From positions 8,139,122 to 8,203,121 of the forward strand of contig NC_087377.1 in the NCBI RefSeq assembly GCF_963675165.1: a stretch of 64,000 bases of DNA. Reading direction: 5' to 3'. The position numbers and the translations under genes are program-made. This DNA is from Halichondria panicea (Eukaryota > Porifera > Demospongiae > Suberitida > Halichondriidae). The first letter of the stretch is position 1. Each line of letters begins with the position of its first letter. Positions 53,780 to 64,000 of the stretch are shown in pieces. A model generated the notes under the pieces. It was not told the DNA's origin. It was given only the letters and a program-made list of their open reading frames with translations, and did not search any database.

Positions 53780-55230
53780 GAAGAAGGTGTTGTATTTCAG
53801 TTTGAGAATGGGGACAAGTTACGTTTACGTGGCACTATTGCTACATTTTCTGCGGACAATCTTGCTGCCTGGGGTGTATGGCTGTGGACAGCACGATGCA
53901 AACTCAGGTAGGCATTAAATTGATACTAACTTGATCTCGATCATGCCTTCTTTTCTTACACAGTTTTTAGAGAGTGACTTCACACTAAAAGGTGCAGTAC
54001 CAGCATCACGTCGGTGCATTGTCTGGCCCCTGTTGAATTGATTGCAGTATTTTCATATCACAGAAGGAATGGTCCCTGATGTCATGCACGATATTTTTGA
54101 GGGATAGCTAGAGCTCTGCATTCAGCACATGCTGTTACACTTTGTCTCGACAAAAGTTATGTCACTGACAACATTGAACAACAGAATACGGTGGGGTCGA
54201 TATCCACAAACCGACAGTGTCGGTCTTTCTCATTGCAAACAAGGCCGTCAATGTAATTGGTATGTGCTTGATTATAATATCACGTACATGTACAGCTTTT
54301 CACATGTGGTGGCTATATAGGGCCTCTGGACTTTATTGATGCATCAATGCATTGGGAGAATTTCATCACACTACTTACGATTATTGATTTTGTGCTCCCA
54401 CTGTTGCGGATGCTAATTTAGTCGGCTACGTGTCAAGGAGCTGTAACCAGACCGACCACTGACACACCCAAGATGCACTATATGATATACACCTGCCATC
54501 TTGGATGAAAATTAAGTGTCTGTTTGTTAGCTATTTCACTGTGCTTCGATCGTCATCGTACAGTACAGGTCAGCTGAAAGTTAAACGTTATAACGAAGCC
54601 TTACGGCGTTGTAACGAAAAAATCTGCGTTTATAACGCTTAGCCAGAGCATAGATATAACTCTGTGGATGTGAAACGTAGGTAGTATATGGAATATTCGT
54701 GTTCACTCACTGCAACGGCACCCAGCTGCAGAAATGGACATTTTTAGTGTTGATTTTCTTGCACAGCTGCGCACCTGTGGCTTCAGTTGAGGAGAAGGTC
54801 TGCTGTACTCGTAGGTGGAGGTAGTCTCGCAAGCAGATGTGGGGGGAGGGAATGTCTGGTCACCACTACTGCTCTGTAATTCCGTGGCACTGAGAAAGGT
54901 AGTCAATTAACCGTTCAACGTCACTCTACGACACAGACCACGTGTCACACCTCGACAGCTCTCATCAAAATGAGCTAGCTAGCTATGGCAAAAGAGTTGC
55001 CGAAGTATATCCTATGTCACTCTGTACTCGAAACAACTAAACGGCGGAAGTTATTCAGTCCTTCCCCACTGAACATGTTCGCGCATTCAGAAAGTCTTGT
55101 TTGAGGAGCACCAAAAGACTTTGGAGCCACAAGTGTTTGTTTGTAGGCCTTGCTTGAGAAGTGTAGAGAAGCTGAAAAAACTATTATGATAGCCACGGTC
55201 ACGGATGACCCAGATAATTATGTGAAATCA
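53780..55230 (+). pseudogene. Decayed transposon-like gene, several exon pieces
   Basis: Pieces in order are FENGDKLRLRGTIATFSADN and LAAWGVWLW near 53797, ending at a GTAGGC donor; TEGMVPDVMHDIFEG near 54065; HMLLHFVSTKVMSLTTLNNR near 54127; MHWENFITLLTIIDFVLPLL near 54350 with KMHYMIYTCHL; and a zinc-type EEHQKTLEPQVFVCRPCLRS near 55108. The first four follow the order of a family with R-G-T-L-A-x-x-x-D-N-L-A and M-D-V-M-H-D-x-x-E-G blocks known from multi-copy fish and coral genes. Stops and frame changes interrupt every segment. Confidence 0.42.
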
Positions 55231-55756
55231 ATCAAGATATCCACCCCGGCATTTGCTTCTTTTGGTGAGGAATCGTAGTACGTCTTTATGGAAGGAGTGG
55301 TCATTCTGGATGAATCCCAACATTCATCAAGGCTATGCCATACTGGTTTGCTGTACATCATGTGCTAAACATGCAGCTGATGAACAAAGTATATATGTCT
55401 CTATAATTATTCAAAAATATGTTTTCGACCTGGCAGCTTGTATAGACATACTTAATTGAATTGTGTACTTATAATTATCTCTTTTTGAATAATTTTTATA
55501 GTCTGTGGATCGAGGATTGGTTCATCACTCTCGAGAAAAATTCTTTTGCACTGTACGCTTAAACCACAGAGGCAGACATCATATGTTCTCCAAACCGTGT
55601 GGAGAGACCTGACGTCTGACTTTGATATCATGGGACCACATTATACTAGTGACGTCACATTTTCACATGGCATCCTTTGTCGAATTATCATGGATTCAAT
55701 CCATCAATCATAGTTTTAAAGAATCCTTAATGCTTAAATATACTTAAAAAACAATC

Positions 55757-56660
55757 TAAGCGAATTACTTTAATAACTTGTTGTTTTGACTAATTCTTTT
55801 ACTTAAAACAATCTAAGCGAATTATCAAAATAAACTTGTTGTTTTGACTAATTTTTTTAACTTTTAAGCGAATTATTACGATAATTATACTAATTGACTA
55901 CTACTGAAACAACATCATTACTAATCTCGATTTAGTATTGTTACTGGAGTTTAAATTGTTTCAAGCATAAAAAAATTGTTGTTTTAACGAACTTTTTTTG
56001 TAGTGCATGTAAAAATTAGATACATGTATTATTATGCTCCACCTCCATCCCTTTGAATACCTGCTCTCCGATCGTTTGACTTGCCTCCAATGACCCCCTC
56101 TCGAGCTACAACCCCTTCTCATCCTGTGATTCCGTCTCTCAACAACGGTACACAGCCAGCCCACTACGCCTAGCGACCATTCCACGCAAGAATCTGAGGA
56201 TAACCAGGTACGTACGTATGTACATTTATATGCGTACATTAGTGTCAAACTTATACATGTCAACAGAGCCCTGTATCAGCTGATAGGCTGTTATCGCTGA
56301 AGATTTGATGAGTTGCTTTTCACTCTTCAACAGAGAAAGGAGTTTAATTGCAGTGGAACAAGAGGAAAAAAAGGCCCTTGATACCGAAGTGCTCCTTGAA
56401 ATCAAGGCCAATGCCTTCACCTATTGACCTCTAGAGGGGAGTGAGCAGAGAGATGGCCTGGAAAAATTGCATTAGAGCAATCAATGAGTGAGGAAGGCTT
56501 TTAAACTACCTTCAAAGGAAAGACTCCTCCAGTGACAAAGAAAATGAGAACTAGCTTGCTGAACATTCAGTAGTGTGCTGTATTATGACACTGCACAAAG
56601 CTCCTATGGTTTCCTTAACGTTATGGTTCTATAAATTATGGTTTGCAGTACCAAGAAATC
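55757..56660. repeat. Large dispersed repeat, copy 1
   Basis: It begins with about three short tandem units containing AAGCGAATTA and TTGTTGTTTTGACTAAT. It then shares CTGCTCTCCGATCGTTTGAC, AATGACCCCCTCTCGAGC and TCACTCTTCAACAGAGAAAGG with the copy at 63192. The second copy has deletions relative to this one. The class is unknown. Confidence 0.8.
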
Positions 56661-58822
56661 TAAGTTATGTGCACGTTCTGCAAACAAAGCCCTAACGATA
56701 CGTAACTTTCAGCGGTTGTAGTATATGCGGTATGAAACCAAACATAGCTTCTTCAAGCATTGGTCTAACATTATCAGATTTTCACCAATGAGTGAGCGTC
56801 ACCAACACTACATGTGCTATCAGATGTGTGACACTACTCGGTACCTGAAGAATCCTCCAGTTACCTAAAAGGTAAGTACAAGAACGTTACCCGAGTAAAT
56901 TGTCATATCAGGAAGTACTCCAGCTTCTTTGAGCTACACATGTAACATCTCTTGAGAATTGTCCCTGTGAAACTAAATAATGATTAAGTACTCATAAAAA
57001 TACTTAACTATACATGTACTTCATAATCGTATCTTTTGTTGATAGAGGGGTACTCCACTTGTTGAAGGAATCAAAGCTAATACTGCATATTGAGATACTG
57101 AAGATGAAGATATTGTGCAACATTTTTTTGTGGCCGTGGAATTAGAAAGCTACTGCAAAAAGTGATAACTGGAGAAACCTTTCAGACTGTTAGCTAGTCA
57201 ATTAAAGTATAGAAAGCAGCTCTGAATTGTTAGCTTGGAAATTTCTTCAAAAAATGGTCCCATGCGCATGCCTAGCAGCAATTTGAAGAAGACTCTTCAG
57301 CTCCTGGTGCATGTACCACCCCCACCCATTTCATGCAGCACAATGTGTGCAACAGAAGGAAAGATGAGTGAGTACACAGGTATACAAGGGCAGAACTCAG
57401 CTCTGAGATAAAGAATCCCCAAAAGTTTATATTGGGCTCACTGACCCAATGCATCCCTCTCTAGCTTCACGACACAATGTCAATGGGTATTTTGTGACTT
57501 TATTTTATTACGAAGAATCCTCTACTGGTGGATCAGGGAATTTAAAGTTACCATTTATTACCTGGTAAAGGTCTGTTGTCCAAATTGAATCATGTCTGAA
57601 CAGTCGCCCCCTAGTTCCACTCAACAACGATGAAGATGGCATAGAACCCCTAACTCCGGGACATTTCCTAATCGGAAGACATCTCAATGATTTTCTTGGC
57701 CCCAAAATTAATAATAATAATTGTTGCCTCATGCACGACTGATAACTCTCTGTGGAAAAAAATTAATAAGAACAAAAAAGTGTAATAAACATAATCAAAA
57801 TATGGGAGTGATGTAGATGTGACCATGGAAACTCAATCTATCCTGGAAAATCCTTTATACCGATAGTCTAACGTGCGAGCACCGAGTGCAATTGGCTAAT
57901 TATTTGAAGCACTTCCACAATTGCTGGAAAAATTATCATTTCTCTTTATCAACGTTGCAGTTATATTGGAATAGTGCATGCATGGTAGCTAACAGTATGC
58001 TTATTGCCCAACACGCAAGCACACGAGAGTGACTTGTCAATCATTGCAGAACAATACAGCAAGAACAAGCTGATGAGATAAATGTGATGTTGCATTCGAC
58101 GTACATATTAACTTGTCATCGTCCTGTAATCTTGTTGAAGATAGAATAATTATGAGCTGAATATACTTGACGTTGGACACGGTATAACTGTGAACATCTG
58201 CATGTGCAATGTGGGAATTTTCCATATTGAGAAATAGGGGAGTTGCTTTTCTGTGCGCTTGTATACCAACTCTTATGCCAAAATAATAATAATAATTAAT
58301 TTTTAATAATAATAATATTCGTCTTGTTACATTTCACATAGACGATTTCAATTTAATAACTGTGTTCAATAAACTAACAAGTTACGTATGCTAAATTTTT
58401 CAGGAACATTGTAAGTATAATTTTTATATTGGTTGACCAGCACCTGCAACAAATAGTCTATGAATGGTGGTATAATCTGTTTTTGCAATTGATCCCCTCT
58501 GAAATAACACACATTCAAACACATAGACCAAGGGTAGCCCTTGATACAATTCTTTTCACCATGATAAAACTTAATAGTTTGTCATTATAGAACATAACAG
58601 AGAATAATTATTGATCATGGCTACAATGTAACTCTCAATTGTACACTGTGACCCGTGGTCCACCTAAACTATTATGTTCTCTACTTCTTGTGTATCACAC
58701 AAGCCTAGGGCTTGTATTAAAATGAATGTGAAAATGAACACGAAAGCTGCTATCGCTTCCCTGTTGGTGATTTTGAGAATCCTCTCAGTATTTATTTAGT
58801 AGATGTTGTAAACTGCTTTCTG
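56661..58822. other. Gene-poor stretch with dispersed-repeat pieces
   Basis: The segment at about 57840-58215 contains CCTGTAATCTTGTTGAAGA and later GAACATCTGCATGTGCAA, matching both flanks of transposon A (5.31 and 6.53 kb) without the transposon. AAT-rich simple sequence lies at about 57708-57722 and 58282-58317. Confidence 0.55.
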
Positions 58823-58948
58823 AGCTTGAGAAAACAAAAGTTCTTTGGAAGCCTAAAAATGGTGACGGTGTTAGAGGAATGAATGACCCCCCGGTCATTC
58901 CTGTGTAAGGTATGGGGGACTCCCCCCAGGAGTAAATGACTCCCTATG
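58823..58948. repeat. 126-bp direct repeat, copy 1
   Basis: It runs from AGCTTGAGAAAACAAAAGTT to AAATGACTCCCTATG and is nearly identical to 59201-59326. The copies are separated by 252 bp. Internal C-rich and G-rich tracts (GACCCCCCGG, GGGGGACTCCCCCC) can pair. Confidence 0.9.
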
Positions 58949-59200
58949 TCACTCGGGAGAAAACTGCATTCCACACACTAACTGTATACTGAAATTGATT
59001 TCTCATTTCGTGGTCCACATGCAGAATAATTTTGATAGCTGTATAAATAATAATTATACTATGCATGAGCAGAATATTTTTGCAGACGCGTTGAACCAAG
59101 CTGCATAAAATAATTACGCCAATGCAGGGACTCGGGGAAGAATGGAACGCAGGTGAGCTAGTAGAATTTGCAGAGTTCACATGTACCACGTGGTAGTTGT

Positions 59201-59326
59201 AGCTTGAGAAAACAAAAGTTCTTTGGAAGCCTAAAAATGGTGACGGTGTTAGAGGAATGAATGACCCCCCGGTCAGTCCTGCGTAAGGTATGGGGGACTC
59301 CCCCCAGGAGTAAATGACTCCCTATG
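59201..59326. repeat. 126-bp direct repeat, copy 2
   Basis: It has the same length as 58823-58948 with about two substitutions. The flanks do not match beyond the repeat. Confidence 0.9.
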
Positions 59327-59719
59327 CGCACGCTTTTTAAATTTTGTTCCTGTCAATGTTGACCTGTTTTCCAAGTCTATAGAACGAAGAGCCAGGATGA
59401 AGAGCAAGGTTAGTAGCAATTAAGGTAGCAATGAAGCAAGGTCCCTGTAGTAGAGACAGTAAGTGACAGCTGAAATGTAGACCTACCTATAATTATAATT
59501 ATACTTGTGAATGAAAAGCACGGTTGCAAGGTTAATATGGGAAAGCCAATTGCAAGTGTTGAGCTGCAAATCACCCAAATGTATAAGCCTCTAATAGCAC
59601 ACAATGGGTTGTTACTGTCTGTGGCCTCTATTCAGCAGCAGAGCATATGAGGCACCACCTTGTACGTAAACTCAAAAGTAAAAAGAACTGAATAGCCGCA
59701 AGAGACCAGAGAGATTTTC

Positions 59720-60520
59720 CTATACTGCCCTTGTCTCCGCCCTGACGCCTACGATGAAATGATCCAGTGTGATACGTGCAACTCTGCATTCTGCCTTACT
59801 GAGGGGCCGTTCGGACAGTGAGGACGAGGACGAGAGTGATATTGTGGTGGTAATGCACTAACAATGATTGTGTCAGATTAATTTTAAATAATTCCAGGAG
59901 GAACCTTCTGCTAAACGTGCAAAACTGAATCGTTCATTGTTATTACAAGGAAGGATGGACATCGAATTTGAAAAGGTAGAGGCAAGTCTGCCAAGGTTGA
60001 TGGGTGTGTGGCGGAATGGCCCGGGGAAAAAATGTTTGGAGGCAATTCTAAGATTGATTATCACCCACGATGTTACAAAGAAACTTGATTGATATGGCTC
60101 CAATGTGTATGCACTTTTACACACACACACAATCGAAGCTTTACCATACTTACGGTACGTATAGGTAGTTATAGGCTAATTGAATGTTTGGAGGAAGTGG
60201 AGAACAGCAGCAAGAAACATGGTCTTGTAAACTTTTGCACCACGATAACTTTATGGGCCAATTAAACACGACAATTATAGATTGCATTTATGCTCGCCCC
60301 TCTTTTGTCACCCTAGTTATTTTCGAATCACTGGCATAGTTGTTTTTTCCTTCCAGTTTTGTCATGACTCATGGCACAAAACAGTCACAGGACGTTTATG
60401 TCAGAAATTCAAATTTTACCGCCAAGTTCACTGATGTTACACTGCCACTTGCGTCAATGACAGATGTAGAAGTTACTATTAAAAGGTATCTCCTCACTGA
60501 TTCTGTGTTTATTGGAGAAG
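59720..60520 (+). pseudogene. PHD-finger-like gene remnant with three exon pieces
   Basis: A frame near 59725 reads LYCPCLRPDAYDEMIQCDTC, similar to the first half of PHD zinc fingers (Y-C-x-C .. M-I-x-C-D-x-C). After a frameshift comes an acidic stretch SDSEDEDESDIVV ending at a GTAATG donor. Exon 2 (acceptor ATTCCAG at 59898) reads EEPSAKRAKLNRSLLL and DIEFEKVEASLPRL. Exon 3 (acceptor TTCCTTCCAG at 60357, donor GTAAGT-like at 60519) reads FVMTHGTKQSQDVYVRN. The histidine and later cysteines of the finger are lost. Confidence 0.35.
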
Positions 60521-60559
60521 TAAGTGTTCAACATTGCAATTTATCTGTCTGTATGTGAG

Positions 60560-61754
60560 TAAAACGAATAGGTCTATTGCCGTATGAATCCAATTAGCGA
60601 TTGATTTACATTAACACACTACGAGAATCAAAACTAATGCTCGCCCCATGACACGTGTTTTGAATATAAATGGAATTTTTAAGGCTTTCGTTCCACTGCT
60701 GTTTGTTTTTCAAGCACTGTAATAATTATTTGCACTGTTTTGTTTGTTTTTCATGCACTGCATAAATAATTATTGTGATGGATGTTATTATTTCATATTG
60801 CTTTACAGTGAACCGTGAGACATGTGAACAGTTGACTAAGTGATGTAAGCAGCTATACCCTTTTTTATTGATGAAAAACATGGTTATGATAAACGGGGGT
60901 CTGTTGAAGAAATGAAAAAGAAAAAGTCTAAAGAAATGCAATGCACCAGTGTTTAGACATTGCATGGTAGCCATCTCTTTGCTGTTTGGAGTTGGGCAAA
61001 ATCTTGAAGTCCGTGGCGTTACTTTTCCAACGGAATTATAATATCAGAACAAGAGGAAACATTGTTGTATATACCTGTTGAATCAAATAAAGAAAGTGCT
61101 TCGTGTACAAGGATTGGATCTTTCAAGCCACAATAGCACAAAGTAAAATCAACTAAGTACATACTCAAAAGACTGAACCACGCAGTGACTAGACTATCAA
61201 TCAAGTTCAAGACTGTTATCTGTGAGAGGCCGATTTATAGCAGCAATACATGTGTAGTTTTGATCTATATGCTTCGAGGGGTAGCCGCACCCGGGATACG
61301 GTAAAGCCAGAGGAGCAGGTAATGAATTAAACGCATCCAACACACACTATATTATACATGCTGTGTTTGGTGCAAACGCAAGGTGCAATATTCGTAGAAA
61401 TATGGAGATGGATTGGTCAATAAATGACACCACAAAGGGTCAAGGACTTTGCAAGAAATTAAAACACCGAGTGGCAAGGGTTAGAAGACTGTTGCGTCCG
61501 AAAATTCAGTGACACACTCACTATTGAGAAGTTGTTTCACTTGCAAATAATTATGGTATCACCACAAAGTGCAAGTGCTGACAAAGTGCTAATGGAAACC
61601 GAAAGTGTGTCTCCTCAAATTTCACCCGAGAATGAACACCTTCTAGACAACCTGGAAGGTAATAATTGCACACGTGCATGGCTGAGAAGTACGCGATGAC
61701 CATGGACGGCTCCCTCAGAAAACCTCACCAGTGTTCTACTGAAACTAAACATTG
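60560..61754. other. Gene-poor stretch
   Basis: The only recognised item is a short TTATGCCTCG-family-related copy at about 61270-61310 (CTTCGAGGGGTAGCCGCACC and GGGATACGGTAAAGC), closest to the copy at 48.8 kb. Confidence 0.5.
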
Positions 61755-62134
61755 AGGCTCCAAACTGATTGTAAAAATAATTATTATGGTCAATAATGTC
61801 TACTTGTTTGACTTCAGAACCATGGTGAGAACTGTGCAGACAACGTTCTACTTGCCCCAAACTAACTGTGATGATTATGGTCAATGATGTCTACCTATTT
61901 GACTTCAAAACCATGGTGAGAACTGTGCAGACAACGTTCTTACGGTCAATGATGTCTACCTATTTGATTTCAGAACCATGATGAGCAGATAACGTTCTTA
62001 CGGTCAATGATGTCTACCTATTTGATTTCAGAACCATGGTGAGCAGACAACGTTCTACATTAGGGCTCCAAACTGACCGTGATAATTATGGTCAATGATG
62101 TCTACATGTTCGATTTCAGAACCATGGTGAGCTG
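61755..62134 (+). repeat. Tandem array of five units with a conserved coding phase
   Basis: Units start at about 61786, 61877, 61942, 62000 and 62098, 58-98 bp apart. Each contains GTCAATGATGTCTAC, then a TTTGA(C/T)TTC motif and ACCATGGTGAG. In one frame the core reads VNDVYLFDFRTMV in every unit. The unit ends vary by deletion. The array may be a duplicated short exon or simply a minisatellite. Confidence 0.75.
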
Positions 62135-62789
62135 TAATTAGTATACTGCCACATTGAAATGCACAATACTGTGTGTTCGTTCACTGCATGTAAGAAGCTA
62201 CTAATTTTTTGTACGTCTAATCTGTGCAGGATACATTTTCCATTATCATTCCATTGTAAACAGAGTGGCGAGTGTGGCTATATGTACTATGGAAGTAATG
62301 TACTGTTTTGCAGAATCTTTGCAATAGTATTGTGTCCGTTTAACAGATGCTTGGCGACAAAAGAGACGCTGGTGCTGTGCCTGTGCCTGGCTTGGAACTC
62401 TAGCTGTGACTGTGGTGGGTGATCAATTACCTATAATTATTGTTTTGACCTTAGAATTTGATAATCAAACAGCAGACGTATACTGCCACAACTTTATTGC
62501 TATACAACAGAATTAGCATATTTCAGTTAAACCTAGCCATAATCTCTAACAGAACAGGCATAAGCAGTGAGCATGTCATCTTGTTGGTGTTATTTTAGTG
62601 CTCCCTGATCTGTATCTTTGTAGAATCAAGTGCAGAAGAAAATTAAAATACTAATTAATAACTGTATTTTATGCAATTCCCCTTTTGGACGCAATTAGTA
62701 CCCCGCGTATTGACCCGGCTCAGTTTTTGGCTCACCTATTGCCCCGCCAAAACACGGATACCGCACCATACTTCAATCTTTATTGTGGT
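62135..62789. other. No gene recognised
   Basis: A plus-strand frame at 62159-62422 is cysteine-rich by composition but shows no known motif. Nothing else stands out. Confidence 0.45.
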
Positions 62790-63191
62790 AAATACAGTAG
62801 TACATTAATGATAAGATAAATGTGACGATGATTAATTTGTTCCCATGCATTATTTCTTCATTGTTGCTTGCAACTTGCATTGAAAGAGGCGAGTTTCTTT
62901 TCCCTGTGCTTGCATACCATTTTGTCCGGTACAACTCTGTTACAGAATGGCAACAGTTACACTGAAAACACTGAGTCCAGCTCCTCAAGGTCTGGTGGCA
63001 GCTCCAGATCCAGGACTATACATCCATCTTCTCCAGGCCTGGTGGTAGTAGCTGTTGCTCCTGCTCGCGCTCCTACTGCAGCAGCAGCTCCTCTGTCACC
63101 AGCTATACGCCCACCACCAGGTCTGTGGCATTGGGCCAAGGCTAGGGCCATACCCACCAAGGTCAGGGGCTTGGACCGTAGAGGCCGAGGA
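62790..63191 (+). pseudogene. Paralog of the proline/GRG repeat gene
   Basis: The left part (ATACAGTAGTACATTAATGA, GATAAATGTGACG) matches 5.25-5.30 kb. A stretch before the exon (TTGCATACCATTTTG, AACTCTGTTACAGAATG) matches 6.62-6.66 kb. The exon keeps proline and alanine runs and WHWAKARA, against WHLARAR of the 6.6-kb copy, and a remnant of the arginine-glycine tail (DRRGRGY). The donor upstream is GCGAGT instead of GTGAGT. It joins the dispersed repeat at 63192 abruptly. Confidence 0.5.
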
Positions 63192-64000
63192 TACCTAAGC
63201 GAATTACTTTAATACTTGTTGTTTTGACTAATTCTTTTACTCAAGCGAATTATCAAAATAAACTTGTTGTTTTGACTAATTAACTTTTACTTTTAAGCGA
63301 ATTATTACTTTAATTCAAGATGTACTCGTTGTTTTGACTAATTAAAATTGACTACTACTGAACAACATCATTACTAATCTCGATTTAGCATTGTTACTGG
63401 AGTTTCAATTGTTTCAAGCATAAAAAAATCGTTGTTTTAACAAACTTTTTTTGTAGTGCATGTAAAAATTTGATATATGTATATGCTCCACCTCTATCCC
63501 TTTGAATACCTGCTCTCCAATCGTTTGACTTGCCTCCAATGACCCCCTCTCGAGCTACAACCCCTTCTCATCCTGTGATTCCGTCTCTCAACAACGCCTA
63601 GCGATCATTCTACGCAAGAATCAGCTGATAGGCTGTTATTGCTGAAGATTAATAAGTTGCTTTTCACTCTTCAACAGAGAAAGGAGTTTAATTGCAGTGG
63701 AATGAGAGGAAAAAAAGGCCCTTGATGCTCCTTAAAATCAAGGCCAATGCCTTCACCTATTGACCTCTAGAGGGGAGTGAGCAGAGAGAGATGGCCTGGA
63801 AAAATTGCATTAGAGCAATCGATGAGTGAGGAAGGCTTTTAAACTACCTTCAAAGGAAAGGCTCCTCCAGTGAGAGAACTAGCTTGCTTCATTTCAGTAG
63901 TGTGCTGTATTATGACACTGCACAAAGCTCCTATGGTTTCCTTAACGCTATGGTTTCATTAATACCTATAAATTATGGTTCCAGCTCCTTTGGCACAAGC
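63192..64000. repeat. Large dispersed repeat, copy 2 (runs off the window)
   Basis: It matches 55757-56660 with several deletions (for example the segment between the CTCAACAACG and CTAGCGA phrases). It continues past the end of the window. Confidence 0.8.

Noticed and set aside
58823..59326. Paired 126-bp repeats as LTRs of a tiny retroelement
   Set aside because: The ends lack TG..CA, no primer site or purine tract is seen, and no target duplication flanks them.

Overview
The window looks like animal nuclear DNA, most likely from a sponge (demosponge). It is AT-rich with very frequent ATAATTAT-type runs, short GT-AG introns, many small fold-back repeats and a heavy load of retrotransposons. 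No bacterial operons, rRNA genes or CRISPR arrays are visible. The organism call is an inference from sequence style and from the repeat and protein families present.

1-16 kb is repeat-rich sequence with scattered coding remnants. These include two halves of a SAM-like domain, a 1.17-kb inverted-repeat DNA transposon carrying a HIRAN-like protein, a proline/GRG-repeat reading frame, a decayed tyrosine-recombinase-like gene, a DUF7869-like pseudogene and a second, smaller member of the HIRAN-carrying transposon family. A decayed hammerhead-like RNA motif with an adjacent strong hairpin lies near 8.7 kb. 16-22 kb holds a fold-back cluster, a DIRS-like fragment, a decayed minus-strand Gypsy and a decayed plus-strand Gypsy whose integrase precedes the RNase H.

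22-47 kb is the core of the window, a set of retrotransposons inserted into one another. A BEL/Pao relic (gag at 22.1-23.1 kb, protease and start of pol at 46.2-46.95 kb) is split by a Copia element with LTRs at 23.1 and 46.0 kb. The Copia pol is split twice. The first split is a minus-strand Gypsy element (25024-34557) with 250-bp LTRs differing at about one base, perfect 5-bp target duplications and the unusual domain order PR-IN-RT-RH (Gmr1-like). Its gag is itself split by a Mag-like Gypsy (29336-33758) with apparently identical 119-bp LTRs. The second split is a minus-strand DIRS-like tyrosine-recombinase element (about 34.9-45.2 kb). That element is split by another Mag-like Gypsy (36491-40655) and also holds a 2.4-kb block with possible spliced exons between its gag and pol. 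Relative ages follow from the nesting. The LTRs of the Gmr1-like element and of the second Mag-like element carry perfect heat-shock-element trimers. Four Gypsy elements share a primer-binding site matching the 3' end of eukaryotic tRNA-Leu.

47-64 kb returns to low-density sequence. It has a second Copia fragment, two exon clusters with good splice sites and transposon-style proteins (50.8-52.4 and 53.8-55.2 kb), a PHD-like remnant, a tandem array with a conserved coding phase, and a paralog of the 6.6-kb proline/GRG repeat fused to a repeat also present at 55.8 kb. No complete conventional host gene could be assigned with confidence.
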